64,000 nucleotides of DNA from positions 2,501 through 66,500 of the forward strand of contig JANFOE010002259.1 in the NCBI GenBank assembly GCA_025667525.1, in the 5' to 3' direction. Within the stretch, counting starts at the first letter, position 1. Every line of letters begins with the position of its first letter. The DNA comes from Glebionis coronaria (lineage: Eukaryota > Streptophyta > Magnoliopsida > Asterales > Asteraceae). The position numbers and the translations under genes were made by a program. Of the stretch, positions 36,503-49,046 are shown piece after piece. Below the pieces are notes generated by a model. That model was given only the letters and a program-made list of their open reading frames with translations. It was not told where the DNA came from and searched no databases.

Positions 36503-38220
36503 GTATATCTATTTTTCAATTTATCAAACCTCAAAGTCTTGGAAAAATCGTGAAGTTGTTGAATTACCTCAGCATGATTAGGAGAATGAGGCCTGAGAAT
36601 GAATTGTTACTAAAGTTGTCTTAATTAGCATCGTTAACAAATGAGATGCTATATTAAGCAACTTACTTTAAAAATGATTGGTTTTAAAAAGTGAACGAAG
36701 AAAAGCGAATGATTGATATATGACATAGAAACAAAATGAAAAGCTACACATTTACTAATGCCAACTACGAAGTGAGTGTTTTGTCTGATTGATTCAAATC
36801 CATATAATTCAATCAATATAAGTTTTTATGTACGTATAACATTTACACTCTAAAGATTGTGCATTAAGATATTTGATGAAGAAAAAGATTCATTTACGTT
36901 TACATTTTGCCACGACTGCCAATTGAAATGATAAAATTTAACTATTTTTCGTATAAAAGTAAGGAGATGGGTGGGTTTTTGAAGTAAACTTGCCTTGAGT
37001 GCTTGAGCAAGAATTTTATCGTTACTTATGTTTGTTCAAATGCAAAGCGGTATGCATGAAAAGAACATTCAATATGCATTACCATAGCTAATAAATTATG
37101 TATAACACAAGAAATGTTTGTATCTTAGAATAAGAGAACAATGGACTTTTAAATGAAATATATCAATTTCTCAAATAAGCTTAGGTAGCAGTAGAATTTC
37201 TGTAGCCGAAGTTGTGTTTTGTCTAACAGTCTTGGAAATTTCTTAAATTTCGTGATGAGTGATGTTATGCTGATGGCTAAGCTATTAGTTGTTCTCTAGT
37301 CAAGTGTGTATTTTTAGTATGAAACTTGGGTTTGAAACTTCTGATATGAAAATAAATTAATGTTCAAATGGAGTGTCCGAAGCTGTTTTTCTTGTAAAAG
37401 TTATGTTTTGGATATTGATTTTGAGTTTAGATCATTCTTTTAGTCACGAGTTGAGTAATGTGGTGCATAGGTAGCAGTTGTTGGTCTATAGCAAAAGCTG
37501 TGTTTTAATTATTCTAGACACATAGAAGTTTATGGTCATGTCTGTAATTTATGCTTATAGAAGTGAATAAATTCTGAGTTTGGCATTGGTTTTGTTGAAT
37601 TGGCATTTTTGTACAACTGAATTGTGGTTAATGTTTACTTAAAGTAATATTTTAGCTAATGGATCCTGGAAAGTATAACTATAACTATATAAAAGGAGAT
37701 TAAATAGTACTCGTAATGCATTACCTGTAGTTTGGCAACTCAAATGATGAAACATGATGATTAATGCTTTTTAATTATTTTAATAATTGGCCATCTCACA
37801 TCTGGTTGATTATTATATAGAAAGACCATATTTATGTTAAAGTTTTGCTATACAAAGACATAAATTAACAAATTGGTCAACTGATCCAAGCTAACCACAT
37901 AACCAACAATGCTTTGATGATTCTAGCCACCATGTAGCCAAAATGATATTTCTTCTATACTTAATATTCCTACCTATTCTTCCACTTAGACCAACACGAT
38001 ATGTGAAAAACCGACGGTCGATAAGAGGGATAATAAGTGGACGACACTTGTAAATTTCTTTATCGCGTTCCACAAGTAGTGACAAGAGCAACAATATTGT
38101 TTCCAGTTATACACCTTTATTTCTTATGTATCGGTTGATAAATAATACAACAAACCATCTGATCAAAAATTTTTGTTTTAAATCCAACATTTTTCACTGA
38201 GACTAAGTGATCTGGTAAAA
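36503..38220. other. Spacer in Helitron D, no gene seen
   Basis: AT-rich. A minus ORF at 37891-38094 (GRIGRNIKYRRNIILATWW) is unrecognised. Nothing else stands out. Confidence 0.35.
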
Positions 38221-38223
38221 CTG

Positions 38224-38457
38224 TGGAAAAATCCTAATGGTTACCTTTCGGGTCGAATGGCACCACTTTCCAACTTCTACAGCTTCATGTCGCTTGCCTT
38301 TCCAATACTCAGTATCTGTTGGTTCTCTCATTATGCGAGATGCTGGAAAGAGGTCCTTCATATGCAGAACTATATAACATTAGTTATAACTTTGTGCGTG
38401 TTTGAGATGGCGCTATGGTATTATCACAATGCAGAGTTAAATAAGAAAAATATTTTG
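38224..38457 (+). pseudogene. Lung seven-transmembrane (GOST) receptor-like fragment
   Basis: This family comprises membrane proteins with a lumenal domain and seven helices, implicated in trafficking or signalling. The plus frame reads WKNPNGYLSGRMAPLSNFY, then FMSLAFPILSICWFSHYARC, WKEVLHMQNYIT and CVFEMALWYYHNAELN. This matches NPYGYLPGRMAPLMxFYGFMSLAY...FWKDILQLQNCITxVIALGMFEMALWYFEY at the first transmembrane helices. It is a single exon piece of about 75 codons without start, followed by unrelated sequence with a small GTGTGGACTTCT tandem repeat (38484-38516). It is antisense to Helitron D, unlike the other captured pieces there. Confidence 0.8.
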
Positions 38458-38534
38458 TTCATACCTATGGTGTTGGTGCTACTGTGTGGACTTCTGCTCT
38501 TGTTACGGTGTGGACTTCTACTTCTGCTATAGGA

Positions 38535-38672
38535 AACCATGATGCCAAGCCACACTCATTTAAAAAATCACAATTTAATATTGTAGTGTCTGTAATTTCT
38601 CCCGAATTAAATGCAACCTTATCTGTTATAATCATGGGTGATGGCTCTCTAGTCAGTTTAGTGTTCCCGGTC
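38535..38672 (-). pseudogene. Open exon-like fragment, gene not recognised
   Basis: The minus strand is open for about 46 codons (LTREPSPMIITDKVAFNSG, then TTILNCDFLNECGLASWF). The composition looks coding, and it lies among captured exons, but I cannot assign a family. The overlapping plus frame is also open, so strand is uncertain. Confidence 0.25.
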
Positions 38673-38689
38673 TAGATTATCATCTATTT

Positions 38690-41060
38690 AATTCATAAAA
38701 ACAGAATACAATACATAGAAGTATAGAACTTATCCAAAGTTTATAGATAGAAATGAATGTATAGGTGGTGTGTGCTCGAGAGTGTTTCTTTCTTACCACA
38801 TGAGCGGTCATTTCTATCAAAACTACGTATTATGACATCTTTACTTCTTTAGAGAGTAAAAGATGTAAACACGCCTTACCTGATTCAGTATTATGGGTTG
38901 CAAGAATGAGAGCGACAAGCCCAAACAACAACATTCCATGAAGCTCTCAGTCTGCAGATATATAGAAATGCAACCAAACACATGTGTTGGGTGAAACCGT
39001 AATGGGATCAAATAGTCTCACCAAGATACGTCCCAGTGAATTAAATTTACATACAAAATCTTTTATACACAATAAACATAAAGCACAGGTATTCCAAATT
39101 CAAAAATCATCGAGATACAACTATTTCAAATGTAAATCCTATTAAAAACCTCTACAACTTAAAATATCTCCAAATAGAGGTATGTTTTGGTAAGCTTATT
39201 TGAACAACTTATTATAATTCAAAAAATAAACTTATGCTTTGATTTACGTATCAAGTTTTAAAATATATTTTACCGGAGTGAGTCCGTTTTATCAGAAAAA
39301 GTATCAAGTTTTCGTATACACAAAAGTTTCCAAGTAAGCAACCTAATACACACCAAAATAAACTAACCCAAACACCCCTAACTAACACTAAAATTTGAGT
39401 AGTAGGTAATTATTTTTGCATTAGATCAGATAAATTGGAAATTGCAGTTAACGCTTCACTCCAGTTATTCACTTTATCTGTTTTACCCTTATTGCACTCG
39501 TGTTGCATTCAACTTTCTCAGTTTTGAACAACTAATATTAAACTATTGATCTAATAATAACACATTCAAAATCAGTTTCGTGTTGGTGATGGCCAACACT
39601 ATCATTTTAAGAACAATTATATTCTATCCTAAACTTAACTTAAGCTACTTATACCTACTACTTCTTGAAATCATAAACATAAACACTGCAAATAAGCAAC
39701 TCCGAATCCCAGAAAACTTGTAACAGAGAATAATAAACAATAAACATCATTAATAAAATCAAAGGTAAAAAAAGAACCTCATATCAACTACAATACATAT
39801 TTTTCAAAACTTGATTATTTGAACTAATGAGCTTAGGTTTTATGCATCTTTATTCCATTCACTGAATGGTCCTTGTTAGCTAGCACTTGTAGATGAACAG
39901 TGAATTCGAATAATTCAAGCTACATAGCTTCAAGAGTTTAGCTGATTGCTGTTTTATTGAAGGATTGCAACCGCTCTAGATGACGAGTAGAAGATTTGCT
40001 GCAAGACCCACATCTATATCAATCAAGGAATACTCTTGAGGTGAAAGCTTGCATACGATAAGATTGACAAAGCATGTTGTGGACAGTTTTCTGATACCCT
40101 CATCAGGAACTAATGCTGCAGAATCAATATTGTGTATCAGTTGTATGTAACTCATATTTCAAGCACTGGTGGAGTGTTCCCAGAGACATTAACAGATCTT
40201 TGATGCTTCAGAAAGTACAACAAATGCAGGAAAATTAAGGAATAAAGTAGAATAAAAGAGACTCGTTATAAGCAAATGAAAAGTATAGACCTCTAGAAGC
40301 ATTTCTCCTCTAAGAAAATTTGAATCTGAGCCATAGTTCTTTCAAAAGAATCAAGTAGGTCACGCGTGTTCTTTCTATCTCACATAACGGCGTAGACCTT
40401 TAACTGTATACCCCGATTTTTTTTGCAGTAGCTCGTATGAACTTCCTGTAGCTAAACAATGTTAAGAAGTCTTATGTCTGGAAATGCATCTAGAAATAAA
40501 AAATTGCCACATGTACCACTTACTTCTTTCCTCCATGGGGTCACTTGGGCCTAGAGTATTGAATAATGCGAATGCATCTTGAAGAGGCAAACCTTTAAAT
40601 CACTACCTAAATTGTTGTTGAATCTGCATAGAGATTTAAAAGAAATTCACATACAAAATTAACCTTTAATAACCTTAAACAATTACTAACCAATATTAAT
40701 ACATTTAAACCATGATGTGAATCTTCGTAAAAACAACACATAATTTATCTTTTTCGAATGACTGTGTTATAGAAAGAGTTAGCAATAACACACAGTAAAA
40801 CTTGCTTTTTTAGTATTTGAGTTTATAAAAACTATATTTCTGGTATACTTTTTCTCTCTAAAACGCAAAAACAATATTTTTTCTGTTATGTGTCGATCCT
40901 TAGTGATAACGGGTTGAATGTTGAAGCAGTTATTTGCACACTCAAATTAATTGCAAACTCAAATGGGGAAATCAATGCATATGATATGATAGCAGAGAGT
41001 ACGATACTTCTACAAATAATCAGTAGGACATTCAATTCTATGTCACAGACATACATAGTA
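38690..41060. other. Spacer in Helitron D with weak exon-like patches
   Basis: Minus-strand patches that look coding: about 40530-40596 (GLPLQDAFALFNTLGPSDP), about 40295-40380 (LLDSFERTMAQIQIFLEEK) and about 40000-40135 (LSPQEYSLIDIDVGLAANLL). They might be exons of one gene but were not recognised. The rest is AT-rich. Confidence 0.3.
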
Positions 41061-41068
41061 CACTGAGT

Positions 41069-41299
41069 GATGTGTGAAAGTGAGTATGAATATTCGAATA
41101 AGTTATATTATTAGATAAGACGAGAAAGACTATCTCTTGAACGATCAAATGCAGAGACTCAAGATTGCGACATTTTAGGATCGGGATGTGTGAAAGTGAG
41201 TATGAATATTCGAATAAGTTATATTATTACTAAGACGAGAAAGACTATCTCTTGAACGATCAAATGCAGAGACTCAAGATTGCGACATTTTAGGATCGG
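41069..41299. repeat. Tandem duplication, 2 x ~116 bp
   Basis: Two copies beginning GATGTGTGAAAGTGAGTATG start at 41069 and 41185 and are identical except for a small indel (TTAGATAAG versus TTACTAAG). It covers the end of the F-box/FBD fragment. Confidence 0.9.
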
Positions 41300-41405
41300 G
41301 ATGAGTTGATCTATGTCGGAGGAATCAATTGTAATAGTTACCTCCAACGTCTTAAGATTGAGAAAAGATGCTCGAAAATTTCCATCAATATCAGGTGAAG
41401 CACTA
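41069..41405 (-). pseudogene. F-box/FBD/LRR protein fragment with tandem duplication
   Basis: Plant FBD-type F-box proteins are SCF ubiquitin-ligase substrate adaptors with leucine-rich repeats. The minus frame reads FLNLKTLEVTITID, SSDIDQLIPIL and KCRNLESLHLIVQE, matching LRR-FBD segments (FxNLxxLEVxxx...LLxxCPNLESLxL). It is open for about 60 codons and then runs into stops. The segment encoding the last repeat is duplicated in tandem (41069-41184 and 41185-41299). No F-box is present, so this is a captured fragment rather than a gene. Confidence 0.65.
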
Positions 41406-41409
41406 ATGG

Positions 41410-42895
41410 CATATAAAAAAATACAAACTTAATAGTAACAATCAAGATGAGTTCAGGCTGCATAATTACAGAACAATACTCTAGCAATAATAATCCGGAT
41501 CTTTTAATAAGAGGACCCGTTCCCACGCTAAAAAGACTTTTTAAATCCGATTAATAACTTGAGTTTAGTAAGTAAACTGGAATGGAACATCTACGATATG
41601 AATAATGGAAAAGATTTCTATAAAATGATTTTAGTAGTCAAACATGACAACATACCACAAAATCCATAAAAGTGCATCAAATCACATTTGCATCTCCTCT
41701 TAACCCTTTCAAGCATGCATCAGCAAACTTAACAGCAACATACGCCTAAGAATTATAAAAAAAACAATCAGATGCTGAAATAACATTATTTTGTACATTT
41801 GAATTGTATGCGAATACTGAATAACTATTTATAGTACCTACTGACCATGGAAAGAGTTACAGATCCTGCCCTAGCTTTTGTTTCTAAAATAGTCCATAAT
41901 TCATATTATTTATTTATCTAAGTAAAAAATGATTTGTTGAATGCAAACTGAAACTAACGGTTTACCTCAACAACTTATGGCCCTTCACAACAATTACGGG
42001 GCACGATATGTTATTCACAACGTAGTTGCTCGCACTGCCCATGATAGCCCTACAAATACCGAAAGCATAGGTTACCAATAGTCATATACCCAACAAAACT
42101 ATATTAATTTATTCCTGTCAAACCAAAACATCTTCTCACCTATAGGATAAAAATAGTGGTTTGAAAATAAGGGACAGTTACCAGATTAGCCACCAAGAGT
42201 TTGAGTGGCATTTCATAAGAGTTTGAGTTTAAGTGGACCGATAACCTTATTTGGCTCAAGCACAACCGGGAAAGAAAAAGCATAGGCCTTGATATTGAAG
42301 ATATGGTGTGATCATCGACTATTGTAGACTTGTAGGTAAGGGAAATATGCCTGAATAGTAAAGTGGGAAGTCTAAAGTTGGAAGTTGTGGAGCGAGTTTA
42401 GCTTACCTGGCCAAAGCTTGTATAAACCATGCTTTACATCAATTGGATCCGTAACCCCTTTCTCAGCCAGCAAACATGTATTTCCAAACTGTTCAGAACA
42501 TCTTCAGATCAGTAACATTTACATAAGTTACAGTAACATCATGGTTAAGTTGCAAAGTATTACAAGTGTCTGCTTGTCGTTAATTTCACACTTCACGCCT
42601 CCTCCGGGAATTGCACAGGAGTCTGTTGTATCAAAAAGCCATCAAGTTATTTTTTGTTCATTACTCTCATATTGAGAATCTTTTGTTATACAAGGACCCT
42701 CAAAGAAATGGAAATGGCGAGCATATTCTAATATTGCTTTATACTCCATAAGTGATAATACCTGGGTAAGTGTACAATATTCTAACTTCAGTATTTCACA
42801 TGAACCAAGCAGTTATAAAGAGCTGACATTCGAACCCCTCTTATTATATATTGTATAAAGTCTATATTCAGTATTTCACATGAGTTACTTTATTG
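41410..42895. other. Spacer in Helitron D
   Basis: A minus patch at about 42412-42500 (EQFGNTCLLAEKGVTDPID, then KHGLYKLWPG) is open and coding-like but not recognised. A second minus patch near 42590-42630 reads SCAIPGGGVKCEIND. Otherwise AT-rich. Confidence 0.3.
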
Positions 42896-42901
42896 GTGTT
42901 G

Positions 42902-43178
42902 TAATCTTTCAAGTTGAACAGAGATTCCAACACATTGTACAACTCTAAGCATCGGGGATGAGCTTCATCTCTTGGCACAAAACTATGATGAACCTCCCCA
43001 TTAACCTCTAACTAACTAAATATTGGTACATGTAAGCCTAATTCAAATTATAATCCGACTTACCTGTAATCCTAACAGCCGACACCATAATCCTTCCACC
43101 TCTCACAGCCCGAAAATGATAACAACAACCCTCCTGTGACTACTGGGAGTTCCTCTACAAACCCACCACATGGTTTAT
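42902..43178 (-). pseudogene. Pentatricopeptide-repeat protein fragment (E and E+ motifs)
   Basis: PLS-class PPR proteins edit organellar RNA; the E/E+ motifs link the repeats to the DYW deaminase. The minus strand at 42902-43008 reads EVNGEVHHSFVPRDEAHPRC then LELYNVLESLFNLKDY, a clear E+ motif (WIEVNxxVHxFxxxDxSHPxxxxIYxxLExL). Upstream at about 43085-43178, ELPVVTGGLLLSFSGCERWK with a frame change to MVSAVRIT fits the E motif (YVLLSNIYAxxxRWxDVxxVR). The sequence between the two has decayed. No DYW box or PPR repeats were seen. It carries frame breaks and is a captured fragment. Confidence 0.75.
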
Positions 43179-43179
43179 C

Positions 43180-44000
43180 ATGGAATATAAATTACGAGTT
43201 GGAAAACGGGTATCTGAAATTCTTTAACTAAATAAGCCAACTCCTATATGGCTATATGGCTGTGAAAATAGTCTACACCAAAATTGCAGCTGCAACTTAT
43301 GATGTGGTTGCATTGGCACTTAATGTTGTAGCTCGAATTTCATCAGTAGTGGGACATTCAGGAACAATGGTAGAGAGAACACATATAGGATTTTATTAAA
43401 TATAGTATTACTTTTAGTTTTTTTCTGATTAAGTTTTTATGATCTGATCGAGTGATGTGTTGATATACAGAGTACGTGCAGCTTACGTGGCTGAGTGTTA
43501 TCTCGTTCTACCTGTTGTTAAAAGAATACGCCAAAAGAATGAAACCGGGAACGCCAAGAAAAAACGTAATTCAAATAGGACTTGAAAGATTTAAGCCAAA
43601 AAGACGATGGAAAAAGGTTGTCAAATTACCAGGTTAGGTAACAGCTTAAACCAAAAAAACGTAGCACTGGAATATTTTTTAATTTCTTACACATGATACT
43701 CTTGGAGTGGACTTTTCTGTTTATCTAGAAAGTTATACAATTATAATTAAGGAAATTTTTAACACATATAAGTAGCATAAGCAGATAGTGACAAACCTGC
43801 CAAAGTTCAAGCTTAGTTGCAACTTTTAACTTCTCAAATTTTGTATCAAGGTAAAAATGAAGGCTTTTTGTCGTTGTAGATCAGATCTGTCCTTTTGTAT
43901 TATTTTCACAGCTGAAAAGCACTATGAGCGATAATTTAATTTATATCAATACAAATTCTTATTAGTTAAATCAATGCAAAATGTCATTCCCCACGATTAG
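43180..44000. other. Spacer in Helitron D
   Basis: A plus patch at about 43258-43380 (MAVKIVYTKIAAATYDVVAL) is open but not recognised. No other feature. Confidence 0.3.
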
Positions 44001-44007
44001 ATAAATC

Positions 44008-44462
44008 AATAGGTCGAGTTATCAATGAAAGTAACAGCCATCTTTTGACCAGTTGGTGTAATGTTACAAACAGTTGATTTCACGTTGTTGGGGATCAACT
44101 CAACAAAGTACCAAGAGTTCTTTGTTATGAAAATTCAAAATTTGTCCATCAACTTCCTTGGTGCTCATTTTTCACGGTAAATAGCATAAGCAGTCAAGTA
44201 GCACCCATGACGTGGAATAGCAGCACACATCTTGTTCTTAGCGTCCCACATTTGCTGTGTGAGCTAAGGAACAGTAGAGCATGATATTTCTTAGAGCCTC
44301 GTGAGGTGAGAGGAGTGAAACCAACCATGAAAAAGTGTAGACGGGAAAGGAATGAGATTAACTGCAAGCTTCCTTATATCCGAGTTAAGTTATTCGTGAA
44401 ACCTTAAACATCAAGTAACCCTTGACATTGTTGCAGAGATCAGATGGTTAAGATCACCGACT
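44008..44462 (-). pseudogene. Beta-tubulin fragment (middle to C-terminal domain)
   Basis: Beta-tubulin forms microtubules with alpha-tubulin. On minus the order is [90 protein letters not shown], then [16 protein letters not shown]. This is colinear with plant beta-tubulin from about residue 225 to 370. There are several stops and at least two frame breaks (near 44270 and 44100), so it is a pseudogene of about 150 codons. No intron lies within it, as the last exon of plant beta-tubulin genes spans this region. It is sense relative to Helitron D, near its 5' end. Confidence 0.93.
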
Positions 44463-44464
44463 TT

Positions 44465-45260
44465 TGATTAACAAAAAAATAGTTAACTTATATCCGAAAA
44501 CCCACCACGTGAACCATCATATCTGCTGCAAAACCGCCATACATTTCCTGACATTAATTGCATTATATCCGAAAACCTAGAACTTGATTATCTGAGCTAT
44601 CTGTAGGTGTGTTTGCTTTATGGGAGTCATAATGGAATCATGGTAATGTTTGACTGCTAAAGAAATCAATGCTACAAAATAGGGAAGAACTGTGAACGGG
44701 CAGGATTGGGTTTCATGAAGATTAACCTGCAAAATTAAAACACATACAAAAAATAAAAAAATACTCATTGGGGTTTGAGATTAGGGTTAGAGAACAAAGA
44801 GGCGTACCTTTTTTACGTGTGTTTTTTTTACGAATTTAGGTTTTGAGTTATAGGTTTTCTTATCTTGAAACTGTTTTGAAATATATCCTATACATATATT
44901 TGGATGATTTCGAAATATATCCTGTAGATATACATGGATGTACCATTGATTTTTTTAGAGTTTATTACTTTGTTTTTGAATTGAAATTACCAAAAGTTGT
45001 TAGGCTTAGTGGTAAATTGGTTAGTTATTAACAATAGGTCACGAGGTCAAATCTTGCACTTGACACATTTTTTTCCATATTTCCGGAAATACATATCACA
45101 ACTGCGTTTCAAAAAGCAATTTTCAAAACTGTGTTTTTAAAACGCGATTTTCAAAATTCTGTGGTTTCAAATCATAAAAAAAGTGGAAAATGGAGATCTT
45201 TTAGGGATTTATGAAATACTATTGGCTAATAGCTGCCATGTCAAATATGACTGGGATTAG
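44465..45260. other. 5' part of Helitron D
   Basis: Non-coding. The last ~180 bases before 45305 resemble the 5' region of Helitron A (GATTTTCAAAA / AAACGCGATTTT and AATACTATTGG blocks). Confidence 0.5.
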
Positions 45261-45302
45261 GGGTGTGGTATCAAATCATAATTATACCTATATATAATAT
45301 AA

Positions 45303-45305
<3 letters not shown>

Positions 45306-45379
<74 letters not shown>
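45306..45379. repeat. (TA)n microsatellite between Helitrons D and E
   Basis: 74 bp of pure TA between the 5' end of D and the 3' CTAG of E. Confidence 0.95.
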
Positions 45380-45380
<1 letters not shown>

Positions 45381-45399
45381 TAGCCGAGTACCCGCGCCT

Positions 45400-46270
45400 A
45401 GCGGCAGCTATTTTAATTCCGATTAAATTTAGGGTGGATAATTTTCTCAACGACAAACTATTTGCTAACAATATGTTTTAAGGTGCAATATTTTTTTAAT
45501 GGCATTGCATTTTCTTCCACACAACGTTGTTTTAAGATGCATTAGTTTAGTTCAAAAAAAAAAGATGCATTAGTCATTTAAAAATTAATACGTCATGTTT
45601 GATAGCTTAGTGCTGGTGCCTATCGACGTATATATTCTTCAACAAAACCAGACTGCGTCATTTTGTCTCTACATAATACTTTCAAATTATATTTGTGTTA
45701 TAATACGTTTTTTATGTCATGGTTAACACGTTTTATTATGTTATGTATATAAGATTTTCATTTACTTTTAGATTCCATTTGGAATACCACCATAGTAAAG
45801 ACGAAGATGGATTTTGCAAGAAAAGTGGTGTTTGACAAAAAAGGCTCGTTTTATAAATTCAATGTTTCGAGTTTGTAAACTACCGTTTTAGTCTCTTCGT
45901 AATTTAAATTATCAACGTACAAAAAACATGTCGTTTAAGAAAACTACATTTATCATAAAAAATATATTTATTTTTTTGACAAAATGACAGCTTTTTCTTC
46001 CTCAAAGTATCCATGGCTAACGGCAGCGGTTTCCATATTGGGAAAAATTTAGCGACAAATAATTATTTTCTAACAAACAGTATGTGTAGCATTAAAAAAA
46101 CTTGTTTCTGAGAGCTTCTTGTTACTCTTATAGTAGTATTTCATTGTTTTTTCAATAATGTCAATATTTGTGTCATTGTCTTTCCAAGTAGCATTGTTTT
46201 AATATTATATACTACTTTTTTTTTCTAAAAATTATTGATTTTTTTTATTAAAAACACACAATTTAAAAAA
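45400..46270. other. 3' part of Helitron E, no gene seen
   Basis: AT-rich. A short GCAATATTTTTTTAATGGCATT-like block recurs in variants (AAGATGCATTAG). No coding frame. Confidence 0.35.
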
Positions 46271-46276
46271 AATGTA

Positions 46277-46546
46277 TTCCCTCCGTCCCATATTAACAGT
46301 CCAGGTTAATATTTTTGGACGTCCCATATTAATAGTGCAGTCCAAAAATAGATAAGAAATTTAGATTAAGTTTACAATATTACCCTCATTTTAAAATATT
46401 ATTACAAATAATAAATAAGTTATAAATTAAATGGTTAAAGGTATAATTGTTATTGTGTAAAAAGTAAGAGAAAGAAACTTAAAAAGTGATGTTTTTTTAA
46501 ATTGCGTATTTTTAGTTGACGGACTATTATTATGAGACGGAGAGAG
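46277..46546. mobile_element. Stowaway-like MITE, 270 bp
   Basis: Terminal inverted repeats TTCCCTCCGTCCCATATTAA and (reverse complement) CTCTCTCCGTCTCATAATAA are flanked by TA on both sides (46275-46276 and 46547-46548). This CTCCCTCCGTCCC end with TA duplication is the Stowaway / Tc1-mariner hallmark. Isolated similar ends at about 46932 (GGGACGGAATGAGTA) and 47173 (CAGACGGAGGTAGTA) suggest further decayed copies. Confidence 0.85.
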
Positions 46547-46549
46547 TAT

Positions 46550-47310
46550 TAATTACATAATTATCTCAAATGGGTATAATTTAGTGAAATATTGACATTT
46601 TAATTTTTATATAATCTTCCAAATAAGTTTGACAATTTGTGTGACAATTATTTTATTATTATATGCTATTTTTTGTCTAAAAATTATTAGTCATTTGATA
46701 AAAAACACACAGTTAAAAAATGTATTAATTAAATAATTATCTTATATTTTCTAACACAATGACAATATTATCTTTAGTGAATTAATTTAAATTTATTTTA
46801 AAGTTTATAATAATGCTTTCAATCCAAGGTAATATGATAACCTTATCAAATATCTTTATTTATTTTTAGTAGTTAACAATTAATTTGAGACAAATTAAAA
46901 TAGAAAAGTAAACTACGAAGTACTAATTTGGGACGGAATGAGTAAATAATAATTTGAACCATTCTCCTATTAGAAAAGGAAATGTAAGGTTTTAGCCAAA
47001 CAAAATTGTATTCTTCGATCTATTTGTTTTTTTTTCGGTAGAGTATTTTGGTACCATGATTTCTAATCAAATGAGCCTTTTTGCCAATAACTATTCCTGT
47101 CTTGGTCACCATTTGTCCTACAACTTTATTTTCTTTTCAATCAAACTTTTACTATTTTCTATGCATGGTTTCAGACGGAGGTAGTAATCTGTATTATCAA
47201 ATATTTTCAATTACTTAAGTAAATAGAAATTAGTCACATCTTCTAGATTTACATGTCTCAATTAAAGTTTTGACGATTCAATTTCTTCTAATGACAACCG
47301 GATACAAATT
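46550..47310. other. AT-rich spacer with Stowaway-end remnants
   Basis: No gene. Contains the two decayed Stowaway-like ends described for the preceding MITE. Confidence 0.4.
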
Positions 47311-47313
47311 ATG

Positions 47314-47442
47314 CTAATGTCCAAAGAATTGTCAAATTCTACTAATGTCCAAAGAATTGTCAAATTCTACTTAGGTCCAAAGAATTTTCCAATTCTACTA
47401 ATGTCCAAAGAACTATCAAATTCTACTAAGGTCCAAAGAATT
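47314..47442. repeat. 28-bp tandem repeat, 4.6 copies
   Basis: Units of exactly 28 bp (CTAATGTCCAAAGAATTGTC plus AAATTCTA) start at 47314, 47342, 47370, 47398 and 47426, the last partial, with a few substitutions. Direct tandem units without spacers rule out a CRISPR array. Confidence 0.92.
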
Positions 47443-47449
47443 AATACCC

Positions 47450-49041
47450 TTGTTAATATTTACGAATGTTTAAAAGATTGTCAAATTTCTATTAACTCTG
47501 AAAGTACAAAGTTTTAGCTTAACAATATTCTCAACATGTGATGTACTTTTGTATTTACATGTGATCTCCTTTTTCAGTCAACATGCAAATCTTTTACATC
47601 GAGAAAAGCAAATAGATTAAAGCATATCTCAAATTTCAAAATATTATAGTACTCCGTATAAGATTTCACGGATATTTTAAGTGTTAGAAATTGAAAGTTA
47701 AAATTTTAGAACTAAAGATTTTAAAAATCAAAATCTTTCAACTTTTTACGATTAAAAATAATAACATGTAAATACATATTGGAAATTCAAAAAACTGAAT
47801 ATATATTGCTCAAAAAACAAACGAATCCACTTTGAGACTACTTGTTCAAAAAAAAACTTTGAGACTTTAAATAATATTTATCTTAAAATTTAATTGTTTT
47901 AACATGTTCATCATTTAGAAATTATTGATTTGAAGAAGAAAAAAAATAATGGAGGAGGATTCTCAAGTTAGAGTTAATTGATAGGTAAAGTTAGCCAATC
48001 ATAATGAAAATAAATACAAATGAGTCCTCTGAATTTTACTAAAGAAAAAAGTTTTATACATTTATCTAAATTCTCATTTTCATTGACCAACATAACATAT
48101 CAAGTTTGTTCAACTTGAGAGGATTTTGATAAAAAAAATAGTAATGATATGACGTGCCTTAATTCAAAAATTGCAAATGTGAACTCACGGCTCCAATTCA
48201 AATTCCAGAATTTCACATACCAGTTTTGTTTCAAATTATTCATTTTACATATTTTATATGTTTATATATGACTTTTTATTTCACCAGAATAGTTACCAAA
48301 CAAATCAAACTAATATTTTAGTTTCTTCGTATACATATTTAAGAAGATTATATAAAAATTAAAATGTCAATATTTCACTAAAATATACCATTTGAAATCA
48401 CAGACGAAACACACATGCAATATTCCAAGAGGAGCGTTACAGTGAAAAGAAGCAGATCCAAAAGTCAACAAAAGTTCCTGAGATATATGTGCAATAAATT
48501 AGTAAAAGAAATCTTACTACATAAAAAAATAGATTTATTAAATAAATTATTATAACTTGAAACACATTTAAATCTAAAAAATATTCATCAATCCATAAAA
48601 GAATACATATAGCTAGGAAATATGAATTTAGAAAAACCTTCAAAATCTGATCTTGGTAGGAATGTCGATGGTGCGAAGTCCTCAGTTGTGAGGTTTTGGT
48701 GTCGGCTACCGTCGGCTGTGACATAATAACTGAAAATGTTATAAATTACAAATCTACCGATAATAATTTTAGATCTATGAAAAAGAAAACTACCTTTATA
48801 CACAAAAAAAGCTTTTTAGTTATGGTGAATCTTTGGAGAGATGAGCTTTGGTGATGGTTTAATTTATGTGGTCAAAGGTTTCATGTTGGTGATGTACCGT
48901 TGTGGGGAAAGGATGGTTGTGACATGCAGTGGTGGTGGGATGGTTGAGGAGAAGAAGATGTGTTTTGTTTGAGACGTAGGAGAGAGTTTTTAGTGTGTGT
49001 GTGTAGTTGAGTGGGTGTTTGTGAGGTATCCTTTTAAATGG
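47450..49041. other. 5' part of Helitron E, possible leader-like block
   Basis: Mostly AT-rich. On minus, 48860-49040 is pyrimidine-rich (ACTCTCTCCTACGTC, ACATCTTCTTCTCCTCAACC) like a plant 5' leader, and a minus ORF follows at 48437-48803, but the ORF has no recognisable domain and is hydrophobic and low-complexity. Confidence 0.35.
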
Positions 49042-49046
49042 TAGTT
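49042..49046. repeat. Target-site duplication of LTR element 2, left copy
   Basis: TAGTT, identical to 63581-63585. Confidence 0.93.

Noticed and set aside
47314..47442. Regular 28-bp repeats as a CRISPR-like array
   Set aside because: Units are directly abutting with no spacers, in a plant nuclear context; a simple tandem repeat.
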